DNA from: an uncultured Lachnospiraceae bacterium
GTDB taxonomy: Bacteria > Bacillota > Clostridia > Lachnospirales > Lachnospiraceae
DNA length: 60,481 bases
Reading direction: 5' to 3'
Assembly: GCA_910579275.1 (NCBI GenBank)
Contig: CAJTTO010000026.1
Span: 1 to 60,481, forward strand
This document shows, in pieces, positions 34,920 to 43,840 of this stretch. Position numbers and translations under genes: made by a program. Within the stretch, counting starts at the first letter, position 1. Every line of letters starts with the position of its first letter. The notes below the pieces were generated by a model. The model did not search any database. It saw only the letters and a list, made by a program, of their open reading frames with translations, and had not been told where the DNA came from.

Positions 34920-36926
34920 TTATTGCACAGTATAGAGACATCCATAAGCCGCTTCGCTGCAGCTGTCATCCACTGTCTTATCCCAGTCATCTGTCACTCC
35001 GATAATGATTGTCCTGCCAAAGCCGTCCTGCAGATATACTGCGGATAATCCCATTCCCAGTGCCGACAGCATATCCATATCCGTCCTTTCCTTGCTGTTG
35101 CAGACTTCCCGAATATACTCATACACATAATCTCTCAAAATATCGCTGCTTCCGTCCGTATGATACACTTCCTCGGCTGACGACAGGTCACACACTGTTC
35201 CTGCAGGCAGATTTTTGTAAAGCGCCAGCCTGTCATCCGCTATCACTGCAAAATATGCGAAATCCCGATTGGTATTGTTCGCAACTGTCCCTGCAAACTC
35301 CCATGCATTCTTATAGTTGATATCCCCTAGGATGCTCCCGCTTCTCTCCTGCATGACGCCGCCCGCCTGAAAATAGCAGTCTTCAAAGCTTGTGTTTGGA
35401 TCCGCCCCGAAGGAAAGCCTGTCGCCATCCTGTCTGGAATGATAATAATAGGGGTTGTCAATGCCATAGTAATTGTCCCTCATAAGACCGGCATACTGAT
35501 ACTTCTCTGCAAGTCTCAAATCCCACTCATTGTGATCCGCATCATAGCAATGCAGATACGTTATGAAATTTCCCTCATCAGACAAGTTTTCCAGTGTCAT
35601 GGAATACACCCGCGTATTCACCACCTCGAATCCCCTTCCTGTCCAATATACCAGCAGAATTCCCACAACTGCCGACACCGGCACTGTCCACCAGTAATAG
35701 TCCCTCTTTTTGGCAAAACGCAGAATGAGATAAAGTACAGGTCCCACAAAGACCACATACACCATCACAATCACCTTAAGTCCCCCAAAATGCAGACGTG
35801 CACTGCCATTGCCGAACAGATCCAATAGATTGTAGAAGAAATAATCATTACTTTTTCCGGGATAATAAAAGCTATTTCCCTGTTTCATTTTGTTAACGCT
35901 TACCGAACTGCCCATCTCATTCAAAATGGACTTTATAAACACCTTTGTCCCATCTTCCAAGTAAACATCCGTTTCCGAATCTTCGTCAGAATAGGGTTTT
36001 ATGTCTATCTCACCCAGCTCAGTCAGTGCGTAGGGTAACACACATACTGCACCGTCTCCCTGAGACAGCATTCGGGCAAGCGTGCCGTATGATGTGTAAA
36101 ATGCATCTGATTTATCCTCAAGCTGCGCCATGTGAAGCTGTGAAATGCCCGCATAAGCACCCTCATCCTGCTGACTGTCTCCCGGCGGGTAAACGGTCAC
36201 ACAATGCATGTCCAGCGCATCAAATGCACTTAATGTTTCCTGCGCAAAATTTCCCGTTCCAATAATCAGCATTCCACCGTTCTCTGTCCACTTTTCAATC
36301 GCCGCCACTGTCTCGTCTGTCAAAACACTGGTGTCGTAGCTGTCAATTACAAGACAATGCAAAGCAGGCAGCGCACGCATAAGATTATCCTGATTCAGTT
36401 CCGTCAACTTGACCGGATAGCTGTGACCATTATAATACGCCTCTTCCCCACCCATATCCAGATATGTGAGCGACGAATATTTGTCACTTAGAATCCCCAT
36501 GGCCAGAGCATCCGTCGCTCCTTGAAGAAGTCGGTTAAAACTGCTCAGCGCAACCGGCTTCTTGGCTTTGTTGTCAAACAATTCAATCCAAACATTTCCG
36601 TCGGTGCGCTCCAGACTGTTTTTGGGAATTTTGACTGTAAACTGCTTTTTACTGCCCTGCGGCAGGGAAAGCATCGTGTCGTAAGAACAGTTGTCAATGC
36701 TTCCGTAGGAATCCCGCAGCGTCAGACGCACCATTCCTTCCCAGTCTGCTCCTCTATTCTCAACAGTCACCTCAACATCATAGGTGGGTGTATCTGACGG
36801 AAAGACTTGTGCATTGATGACAAACGCCCCCTCCTCTGTTTCTGCTGCCATGCCGCTGCTCCCCATCCATACACTGCAAAGCAGGATTCCGATAACAAAC
36901 AGCAGGAAATATGAATATTTTTTCAT
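34920..36926 (-). CDS. Secreted/membrane protein with GATase-like domain, first gene of MoxR/ABC operon
   Basis: A 668-aa protein. Signal peptide (about 1-28), a beta-sandwich region (about 33-120, VEVTVENRGADWEGMVRLTL), a GATase1-like extracytoplasmic fold (about 130-320, with HCLVIDSYD and NGGMLIIGTG), two helices (about 395-415 and 425-445), and a C-terminal domain of about 220 residues, rich in Tyr/Asp. This arrangement parallels GldG-type partners of ABC-2 transporters. It heads the seven-gene operon behind the promoter 36983-37011. ATG has a poor ribosome site (TGAACTGAG). Function is unknown; it may be the extracellular arm of the transporter. Confidence 0.75.
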   Translation of the reverse strand: MKKYSYFLLFVIGILLCSVWMGSSGMAAETEEGAFVINAQVFPSDTPTYDVEVTVENRGADWEGMVRLTLRDSYGSIDNCSYDTMLSLPQGSKKQFTVKIPKNSLERTDGNVWIELFDNKAKKPVALSSFNRLLQGATDALAMGILSDKYSSLTYLDMGGEEAYYNGHSYPVKLTELNQDNLMRALPALHCLVIDSYDTSVLTDETVAAIEKWTENGGMLIIGTGNFAQETLSAFDALDMHCVTVYPPGDSQQDEGAYAGISQLHMAQLEDKSDAFYTSYGTLARMLSQGDGAVCVLPYALTELGEIDIKPYSDEDSETDVYLEDGTKVFIKSILNEMGSSVSVNKMKQGNSFYYPGKSNDYFFYNLLDLFGNGSARLHFGGLKVIVMVYVVFVGPVLYLILRFAKKRDYYWWTVPVSAVVGILLVYWTGRGFEVVNTRVYSMTLENLSDEGNFITYLHCYDADHNEWDLRLAEKYQYAGLMRDNYYGIDNPYYYHSRQDGDRLSFGADPNTSFEDCYFQAGGVMQERSGSILGDINYKNAWEFAGTVANNTNRDFAYFAVIADDRLALYKNLPAGTVCDLSSAEEVYHTDGSSDILRDYVYEYIREVCNSKERTDMDMLSALGMGLSAVYLQDGFGRTIIIGVTDDWDKTVDDSCSEAAYGCLYTVQ

Positions 36927-36982
36927 CTCAGTTCACCATTTTATCCTTTACTTAAAATGTCAAAGATACCTTTGTTTACCAC

Positions 36983-37011
36983 ATTATACAAAATCAAAGT
37001 CCAAAAGACAA
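36983..37011 (-). promoter_or_regulatory. Predicted sigma-A promoter of the seven-gene MoxR/ABC operon
   Basis: Minus strand: -35 TTGTCT (37006-37011), exact 17-bp spacer, perfect -10 TATAAT (36983-36988). It is 57 bp upstream of the first gene. No other promoter-like sequence was noted inside the operon, where gaps are 28 bp or less. Confidence 0.65.
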
Positions 37012-37072
37012 CATTTTGCACATATAATTAAGAAAAAAATAAGTTACAATGTGAAAAATAACGCAATTATTA

Positions 37073-37112
37073 CAAAAAGGAAAATGGAATGCCCAATTAT
37101 GAACACTCCATT
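37073..37112 (-). terminator. Intrinsic terminator of galK
   Basis: Minus strand AATGGAGTG (37104-37112) pairs with CATTCCATT (37083-37091), one G-U, then TTCCTTTTTG. It is 19 bp after the galK stop. Confidence 0.7.
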
Positions 37113-37130
37113 CTTTAAAATATTGACTGA

Positions 37131-38363
37131 TTAAATTTTAACTGCTCCAACTGCCCTGATGTTCATAGGATATACATTGCTGTCTCCGACATACTTCGCA
37201 ATATACTTCACATAATTATCCGCCTCGGCAAGCGGAACCAGACACATGATAACGCCGGCAAAGCCGCCCCCGTGTACACGGCAGACGCCGTCGCCGATTC
37301 CCTTTAAGAACAGTTCCGTGAGGGCAAGGGTCAGTGTAATCTTCTGCTCCTTGCAATTCTGTAAAGAATAGCAGTTCTGCAAAAGCTCCCATGAGGACGT
37401 TCCCGACTCATTGACAAGCCTTAATACCTTGTCAATATCGTCTTTTTCAATCGCCTCCGCCATCTCGTCCACTCTCCTGTTTTCCTCAAAGAAATGAATT
37501 GCGCGAAGCACTGCCCTGTCGTTTGGTATCTCGTTTACATGGGCAAGCAGGCTGTCCAGATCCGTCTCACATAAAAGCTCTACGCCAAGAACCTTTGCCG
37601 CCTCCTTCATCTCGTATGGAATTCCTGAATACTCCTCGCTCAAATCCGCATGTCCTTTGCCCGTATTGACAATGACAAGGCGATACCCCTTCTTCTCAAA
37701 GGAAAATGTAAGCGGCTTATATTCCGGCTGGACGCCGTTTGAAAAGTCAAAAAGTACAGGTCCGCCCACCGCACATGCCATCTGATCCATCATGCCGGAT
37801 GCCTTGTTCCAGAATACATTTTCAGAATACTTTCCAATCTTGGCATAATCCGCACATGTCATGGCACCGTCGTTAAAGAAGTGGTTTATAATCGTGCAGA
37901 CAAGCATCTCAAAAGAAGCCGATGAACTGACGCCTGCCGCAGCAATCACATTTGTAGACACATAAGCGTCAAAGCCGCCAACTTGAAATCCAAACTTCTG
38001 TGCCCCCTCCATCATTCCTGCCAGAAGGGCTTCTGTTCCGCTAACCTTTGGAATATCGTTAATCTTGGCTATGTCCACAACAATCTCCCGTTCATAACCC
38101 TCGCTTGTAATATGAATGACGCTGCTGTTGTTTACCTGCGCCGCACCGATGGTATCAAGGTCAATACTTCCCGCAATAACCTTCCCTCCGTTGTGGTCCG
38201 TATGGTTTCCGATAATTTCTGTCCTTCCGGGCGCGGAAAAAAACGCAGCCTCGCCATGCCCATACTTTTTTCTGAAGTTCTCCGCCAGCGCGCCAAAGCG
38301 CTCTGCGCTCTTTGTGCTTTCGCCATAAACCTTTTCCAGCCTCTCACTGCTTGGGATGTTCAT
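37131..38363 (-). CDS. galK: Galactokinase
   Basis: Phosphorylates galactose to galactose 1-phosphate (Leloir pathway). The 410-aa GHMP kinase has the galactokinase signature GRTEIIGNHTDHNGG, the ATP loop AAGVSSSASFEM, and the C-terminal motif HGGGFAG. galT and galE are not in the window. It is the last of four close same-strand genes (coiled-coil membrane protein, CoA-transferase, esterase, galK; gaps 16-32 bp), so it may be co-transcribed with enzymes unrelated to galactose. ATG after AAGGAGGAATTAAAA. Confidence 0.93.
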   Translation of the reverse strand: MNIPSSERLEKVYGESTKSAERFGALAENFRKKYGHGEAAFFSAPGRTEIIGNHTDHNGGKVIAGSIDLDTIGAAQVNNSSVIHITSEGYEREIVVDIAKINDIPKVSGTEALLAGMMEGAQKFGFQVGGFDAYVSTNVIAAAGVSSSASFEMLVCTIINHFFNDGAMTCADYAKIGKYSENVFWNKASGMMDQMACAVGGPVLFDFSNGVQPEYKPLTFSFEKKGYRLVIVNTGKGHADLSEEYSGIPYEMKEAAKVLGVELLCETDLDSLLAHVNEIPNDRAVLRAIHFFEENRRVDEMAEAIEKDDIDKVLRLVNESGTSSWELLQNCYSLQNCKEQKITLTLALTELFLKGIGDGVCRVHGGGFAGVIMCLVPLAEADNYVKYIAKYVGDSNVYPMNIRAVGAVKI

Positions 38364-38395
38364 TTTTAATTCCTCCTTAACCTTTCTTGTTTTTA

Positions 38396-39163
38396 TTATA
38401 CACTACTGGAAGATAAAATCCAATAGATTCCTTTTGCAATCCGGATATCCGGCTCTGAAAAATGGCCGCCTGCATTCCACTCAAATATGACTCTGGCGCC
38501 TGATGGCTGACCACGCAGCATTTCATATACGGTTCTGGTGTTATCCCCAACGGTTGCCAGCAGACGGTTCTTTGTCCGGTCTTCCTTATCGCCAAGACTT
38601 AGATAAATACAGTCCGTATGATTTCTTTGAAAAGCCGCCTGATGTTCCTCGACATACGCAAGCCATCCCTTATACCACAAAGACCCGGAACAGCTGACCG
38701 CACCTGCAAAGGAGCTGCACTCCCCATATGCCCAAAGGCTGAAAAGCCCTGCAAGGGAGTAGCCGACAGCATACCGCCGGATCTCCTCGGCATTTTTTAT
38801 GTACATGGAATCCGCAGCCTCAATGTAAGGAATACATTTGTCCACAAGCCACTTCAATGTCTTGTCTGCGTTCCCGCCAAAATTATCCTTTCCAAATACC
38901 GCCTGTGCCTTCCATGGGGAAAAATCGTCGTTCCAATTCACCGATTCATATGCCACTATTAAAAATGCAGCATTTTCTGCCCTCTCCTTCAGATACGATT
39001 CCAAGTACGACGTTACCGTCGCAACCCAATTCCTGCTCTCACTGCCTATGCCCCAGTAAAAGATTGAAAGTCTGCGCCATTCATTGCCGCGCGCACCGCT
39101 GCTGCATTGACAGACATGACAAATTGTATTGTCTATCTCCACAGTCTGAACCCCTTTGCCCAT
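38396..39163 (-). CDS. Putative alpha/beta-hydrolase esterase
   Basis: A 255-aa hydrolase of the putative-esterase (esterase D/enterochelin esterase-like) type. The nucleophile elbow is VGYSLAGLFSLWA, the acid is probably the Asp in YLSLGDKEDRT, and the His is in NAGGHFSEPD. It is cytoplasmic, with no signal. Substrate unknown. The start is ambiguous; ATG 39163 overlaps a GGGAAACAGAG site. It starts 16 bp after the CoA-transferase stop. Confidence 0.8.
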   Translation of the reverse strand: MGKGVQTVEIDNTICHVCQCSSGARGNEWRRLSIFYWGIGSESRNWVATVTSYLESYLKERAENAAFLIVAYESVNWNDDFSPWKAQAVFGKDNFGGNADKTLKWLVDKCIPYIEAADSMYIKNAEEIRRYAVGYSLAGLFSLWAYGECSSFAGAVSCSGSLWYKGWLAYVEEHQAAFQRNHTDCIYLSLGDKEDRTKNRLLATVGDNTRTVYEMLRGQPSGARVIFEWNAGGHFSEPDIRIAKGIYWILSSSSV

Positions 39164-39179
39164 ACTCTGTTTCCCACCG

Positions 39180-40520
39180 TTAATACTTATTGGATCGTCT
39201 CCATATCTTCCTTTTTTCCGCCTCTTTTATCAGGTCATCCCTGAAGTCGGGGTGTGCAATGGATATCAGCCCCTCTGCCCGCTCCCATGTGGAACGTCCT
39301 TCCATATTAATTACACCGTACTCCGTCGCCAGAAAGTAGACCTGACTCCTTGGCGAAGTGATAATGTCACCGTCAAACTGCGGGCGGACGCGGGAATGAT
39401 ATATTCCCTCCTTGTCCTTGTAGACAGAGCTCATACAGATAAATGCCTTTCCGCCGTGTGAAGCGGATGCGCCTATCAGAAAATCCAGCTGACCACCTGT
39501 GCCGCTGATTTGCCTAGAGCCGGAGCTTTCCGCCGCCACCTGTCCATACAAGTCCACCGAAACACAGCTGTTGATGGAAACCATATTGTCAATCTGGGCA
39601 ATCACTTCCGGTCTGTTGACATATTCCAGCGGATAAGCCGCAATACCGTGATTGTCGTCAACCCACTCATAAAGTTCCGGCGAGCCGACTGCACAGCCAA
39701 ATACGCCCTTTCCCCTGTCTATATTTTTTCTGCGGTTTGTCAGTTTGCCTGCCCTGTACATGCTTAGATATGCGTCTGAGCAAAGCTCTGTGTGCATTCC
39801 CAAATCCCGAATGTCAGACTCCGCTATCAGTTCCCCCAGCGCGTTTGGCATGCTGCCAATCCCCAGCTGCAATGTCGCGCCGTCCACGATATAAGGCAGA
39901 ATCTTTTGTGCAATCTTCCGGTCTGTCTCGGAGGGAATGATGGGTTTCGTGCCCGCAAACGGTTCATGTGCCCCCTCCACGATATAATCCACATCCGAAA
40001 TATGAATGCATTCGTCGTATCCGCCATGCACTTTTGGCAGATTTTCGTTGACCTCGACAATAACAATGTCAGCCACGCGTGTTATCGGCGCCGCAACTCC
40101 CGTATTGACAGAAAAATTAAAATATCCATGCTTATCCATCGGTGAGACACTCACCATCACGACATTCACAGTGAGAAAAAACTCATAGTACGCGGCATTG
40201 TTGTGAAACACCATGGGAATATAATAACAAAGCCCCCTGTCGCAAAGCTTCCGTTCGTAGGACGAACAGTGCCAGCTATGATAGGTAAAATGCTCCTGAC
40301 TCTCGTCACACTCCGCCACTGCAATCGGTCCGGATATCAAGTTGCCGCGTATTTTTACATCATACAGCATATCCCTGCGCTCCGCCAGCGCCCTGTCCAG
40401 AAGTACGGGCTTGCCCAGACAGCTGGTATAGTCTACCCAGTCGCCGTTCTTTACCACTTTTACCGCCTCGTCGGGAGTCGTCAGCTTCGCATTATATTCT
40501 GTCCGAAAATCGTTCAGCAT
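39180..40520 (-). CDS. Acetyl-CoA hydrolase/transferase family; probable butyryl-CoA:acetate CoA-transferase type
   Basis: A 446-aa class I CoA-transferase that swaps CoA between acyl-CoA and acetate or a related acid. The catalytic Glu245 lies in LGMHTELCSD, and the glycine loops GIGSMPNALG and SGTGGQLDF are intact. The family covers butyryl-CoA:acetate, 4-hydroxybutyrate and propionate transferases. In gut Lachnospiraceae the butyrate enzyme is the usual one, but sequence alone does not settle the substrate. The start is ATG 40520 with GGAG 9 bases upstream; the longer ATG 40535 lacks a site. No butyrate-synthesis genes adjoin it. Confidence 0.85.
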   Translation of the reverse strand: MLNDFRTEYNAKLTTPDEAVKVVKNGDWVDYTSCLGKPVLLDRALAERRDMLYDVKIRGNLISGPIAVAECDESQEHFTYHSWHCSSYERKLCDRGLCYYIPMVFHNNAAYYEFFLTVNVVMVSVSPMDKHGYFNFSVNTGVAAPITRVADIVIVEVNENLPKVHGGYDECIHISDVDYIVEGAHEPFAGTKPIIPSETDRKIAQKILPYIVDGATLQLGIGSMPNALGELIAESDIRDLGMHTELCSDAYLSMYRAGKLTNRRKNIDRGKGVFGCAVGSPELYEWVDDNHGIAAYPLEYVNRPEVIAQIDNMVSINSCVSVDLYGQVAAESSGSRQISGTGGQLDFLIGASASHGGKAFICMSSVYKDKEGIYHSRVRPQFDGDIITSPRSQVYFLATEYGVINMEGRSTWERAEGLISIAHPDFRDDLIKEAEKRKIWRRSNKY

Positions 40521-40552
40521 TGTATCACGCTCCATTCCAAAAGTCTTTACTG

Positions 40553-41035
40553 TTATCTTCTTTTCCCGAATAACATATTCAGCGAATCCTCCATTTTATG
40601 CAGGGATTCCACTGCGTCGTTGAGATTTGCCAGCGTCCTTGACAGCTCCTCAGTGTCAAGCCCTTCGATTGCATTGTTCAATGCCTCGATGTCAACCCCG
40701 TTAAGCGTATCAACTGCCTGTTTCAGCGTGTCCGCAACCTCCTTCAAATCAACGTTTTCCAGAGAACTTCTGACTTGTCTCAACGTTTCATTCACATTTT
40801 CCACATCCACAGCTGCTACTTGCTCCATGACAGGCTGTGCCTGCTGCGCGATTGTCTGTACTTGTCCAAAAAGATACGCCCCTCCGGCAAGCAGCAGTAC
40901 TGTCAGCGCGGAAGTGACCATGCACATGATTCGGGTGAACATAAGCTCCCTGCGCAGCTTCTTCATCATGTTTTCCATTTCGCGCGCTGTTTCCGTCTCT
41001 GTGCGGCGCTCATTGTTAATCTGTTGTCCGTCCAT
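40553..41035 (-). CDS. Single-pass membrane protein with coiled coil
   Basis: A 160-aa protein of unknown function. A charged N-end (NNERRTETETAREMENMMKK), one helix near residues 35-57 (MCMVTSALTVLLLAGGAYLF) and an extracytoplasmic heptad-rich tail with repeated LEN/LNN and VDxE words (about 65-150). The start is ATG 41035, which has AAAAGGGGTGAAGAG upstream; a longer frame from 41152 has no site. It starts the likely four-gene unit ending in galK. Confidence 0.7.
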   Translation of the reverse strand: MDGQQINNERRTETETAREMENMMKKLRRELMFTRIMCMVTSALTVLLLAGGAYLFGQVQTIAQQAQPVMEQVAAVDVENVNETLRQVRSSLENVDLKEVADTLKQAVDTLNGVDIEALNNAIEGLDTEELSRTLANLNDAVESLHKMEDSLNMLFGKRR

Positions 41036-41206
41036 CTCTTCACCCCTTTTTATCCTTTTCCCTTTACAGGATGCAGTCTCTTCCGGCTGCTGTTTTGCAT
41101 CTAATTTTGTATATCCTATTTCCGGTTTGCCGTTTACAGCAAATTGATTCATACATTTTGTATATCATAACATATTTTCAGGCTATATTGTAGATATTTC
41201 GAAACA

Positions 41207-43693
41207 CTACAGCTTTTTTAGCTTTGCAAATGCCGCAAACATAATTTTAGTGCCATACTCGTCAAAATTTACGGTCACCTTATAATCCCTAGTGTCCTGC
41301 ACGATGTTCAGCACTGTGCCTGTGCCATACTTGATATGCTGCACCCTGTCGCCTTGCGCGTAACCAGGACCTCCTGCCGCCATCACCGGCGCTCCTTTTG
41401 TAAGCCCGTCCAGCGATTTTGCGATATATGGTTTGTTTGCGTCAGGCGTTTCCTTTTTTCTCATGACAGCCTTCGGGCGGGAAACCAGTATTTCAGACAA
41501 GTCCTTTTTTGCGGCAGGCGCACTGCTCTTTTGCGGCTTGTCAAACACCGTATCGCTCAGCTGCTCCCGTCTCTGCACCGGCTTTGCCACTGCCTTCTTG
41601 TTATACGCGTCAAGATATGACGCCGCTTCCATCCAGCTGTTTCCTCCGCTTTTTGCCGAATCTGTCTGGAATGGCTTTGCCTGAAATATATTTTTCTGAT
41701 AGGAATCCTCGTCATAAATCTCCTCGTCCCATCTTTTTGAAGACGGCAGCTTATTGTCAAGAAGACCGCCCGGAATCTCTTTCACGAAACGGCTCACCGC
41801 GTTATACTGTGTCTCGCCCCGAATCATCCGTGCCTTGGCATATGTGATGGTCAAATCTTCCTTTGCACGCGTAATTCCCACATAGGCAAGACGCCGTTCC
41901 TCCTCAATGTCTTCCGGATTATCCGAAGTGATTGTCATATAACTTGGGAAAATGCCATCCTCCAGCCCTGACAGATACACCTGTGAAAATTCAAGTCCCT
42001 TTGCGCTGTGAAGCGTCATCAGCAGCACCTTGTTGTCATCCTTTCCGACTCCGTCGATGTCCGCCACCAGCGCAACCTCCTCAAGGAATGCCGAAAGGGT
42101 TGCTTCCTCGCCAAGCTCCTCCCGTGCCATCTCAAAGCTTACCAGCTTCGTAATAAGCTCATTAATATTCTCGATTCTGTCCTCTGCTTCCTCCTCGTCA
42201 GAATCCTCAAGCTCTTTCACGTAGCCCGTGGTTTCGATAACATCCGATATTAAATCCTCCAAGGAGCACGACTGCATTTTTGTACGGAACATCCGAATCA
42301 TTGTCGCAAAGTCCCGGAGCTTATCTGCCGATTTCCCCTTTGCCATGGCGGGTATGTCATCCACCTGCTGTAATGCCTCATAAAAGCTCAGTCCCATGTG
42401 ATCCGCATAATCCTGTACCTTTGCAATACTTGCTGCACCGATTCCCCGCCGCGGCACATTGATTATGCGTTTTACAGCCAAATCATCCTTTCCGTTGTCA
42501 ATCGTCTTTAAGTATGCCAGAATATCCTTAATCTCTTTACGCGCGTAAAAATTTACCCCGCCCACCACATTATAGGGAATATTCAGCGCGATAAAGCTCT
42601 CCTCAAGCAGACGCGACTGCGCATTTGTCCTGTAAAGTACTGCACATTGGTTGTAATCACTCACCAACTCCCGTTTTTTCCGTTTAATATCACCCGCTAT
42701 GTATTCTGCTTCCTCATAGGCATTGTCAAAAGACCTGAAGTGGATACGGTTTCCGGCACCCTTATCTGTCCAGAGCGCTTTGTCTTTCCGCGCAATATTA
42801 TTCCGGATAACTGCATTCGCCGCATCAAGGACATTCTGTGTGGAGCGATAGTTCTGTTCCAGCTTAATGACTTCCGCATCCGGATACACTTGCTCAAAGT
42901 CGAGAATGTTTCTGATATTTGCTCCCCTGAACTTATATATGGACTGGTCATCATCCCCGACAACGCATAGATTATGGTTTCTCTCCGCCAGAAGACGTAT
43001 CAGTTCAAACTGTGCCGTATTGGTGTCCTGGTACTCATCCACCATAATATACTGAAAGCGGTTCTGGTAGTTTTCAAGCACCTCGGGACAGCTCTTAAAC
43101 AGTTCCACTGTCTTTACAATCAAATCATCAAAATCAAGGGCGTTATTTTTCTTTAATGCAAGCTGGTACTCCGCATATGCTGCCGATATTCTCTTTTTGA
43201 TATAGTCCCCCGCGGCAGTTCTTTCATACTCCGTTGTCGTAATAAGATTGTCCTTAGCCGAGGATATCGCCCCGAGAATCGTCCGCTCCTTCAATTGCTT
43301 CGTGTCAATATTCAGTTTCTTGCACACATCCTTCATCACACTCTTGGAATCGTCGGTATCGTAAATTGTAAAACTGTTGTCATACCCGATTCTGTCAATA
43401 TATCTCCGAAGAATCCTGACACACGTTGCGTGGAATGTGGATACCCATACGCTCTCCGAACCATAACCCACAATGTCGTCGACCCTGTCGCGCATCTCCC
43501 CTGCCGCCTTGTTTGTGAAGGTAATCGCCAGAATGTTCCAAGGATTAACACCTTTGTTTTCTATCAGGTATGCAATACGTCTTGTGAGCACGCTTGTCTT
43601 CCCGCTGCCTGCGCCCGCAAGAATAAGTACGGGACCTTCTGTGGTAAACACTCCCTTTTTCTGCTGTTCATTCAATGTATCATAAAGGCTCAT
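41207..43693 (-). CDS. pcrA: ATP-dependent DNA helicase PcrA/UvrD
   Basis: An 828-aa superfamily 1A helicase for DNA repair and clearing of RecA or RNA polymerase. Motifs: Walker A LAGAGSGKTSVL, Ia FTNKAAGEM, II VDEYQDTN, III VGDDDQSIYKFRGA, IV RSTQNVLDAAN, V TLHSAKGLEF, VI YVGITRA. The C-end has a Tudor-like RNA-polymerase-binding fold (GDRVQHIKYGTGTVLNIV). Length is slightly above the Bacillus protein (739). ATG after AGAAAGGAAG. Promoter at 43752-43780. Confidence 0.96.
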   Translation of the reverse strand: MSLYDTLNEQQKKGVFTTEGPVLILAGAGSGKTSVLTRRIAYLIENKGVNPWNILAITFTNKAAGEMRDRVDDIVGYGSESVWVSTFHATCVRILRRYIDRIGYDNSFTIYDTDDSKSVMKDVCKKLNIDTKQLKERTILGAISSAKDNLITTTEYERTAAGDYIKKRISAAYAEYQLALKKNNALDFDDLIVKTVELFKSCPEVLENYQNRFQYIMVDEYQDTNTAQFELIRLLAERNHNLCVVGDDDQSIYKFRGANIRNILDFEQVYPDAEVIKLEQNYRSTQNVLDAANAVIRNNIARKDKALWTDKGAGNRIHFRSFDNAYEEAEYIAGDIKRKKRELVSDYNQCAVLYRTNAQSRLLEESFIALNIPYNVVGGVNFYARKEIKDILAYLKTIDNGKDDLAVKRIINVPRRGIGAASIAKVQDYADHMGLSFYEALQQVDDIPAMAKGKSADKLRDFATMIRMFRTKMQSCSLEDLISDVIETTGYVKELEDSDEEEAEDRIENINELITKLVSFEMAREELGEEATLSAFLEEVALVADIDGVGKDDNKVLLMTLHSAKGLEFSQVYLSGLEDGIFPSYMTITSDNPEDIEEERRLAYVGITRAKEDLTITYAKARMIRGETQYNAVSRFVKEIPGGLLDNKLPSSKRWDEEIYDEDSYQKNIFQAKPFQTDSAKSGGNSWMEAASYLDAYNKKAVAKPVQRREQLSDTVFDKPQKSSAPAAKKDLSEILVSRPKAVMRKKETPDANKPYIAKSLDGLTKGAPVMAAGGPGYAQGDRVQHIKYGTGTVLNIVQDTRDYKVTVNFDEYGTKIMFAAFAKLKKL

Positions 43694-43751
43694 GGGTTTC
43701 TTCCTTTCTTAAAATAAATCATCTTACAAAATCCAAACACTATGTTTTTCC

Positions 43752-43780
43752 AGTATACCAAAATTTCATTCTTTTTGAAA
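43752..43780 (-). promoter_or_regulatory. Predicted sigma-A promoter of pcrA
   Basis: Minus strand: -35 TTTCAA (43775-43780), 17-bp spacer, -10 TATACT (43752-43757), 59 bp upstream of pcrA. The -35 is weak. Confidence 0.4.
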
Positions 43781-43840
43781 GCATTTCACACCTTTTTTCT
43801 TTCCCCACATATACTAAAAAAAAGGATACAGGTGATAATC

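Noticed and set aside
43694..43840. TPP riboswitch before the ThiY-like gene
   Set aside because: The TPP aptamer core words (CTGAGA, ACCTGATCTGG) are absent, and the gap is only about 147 bp.
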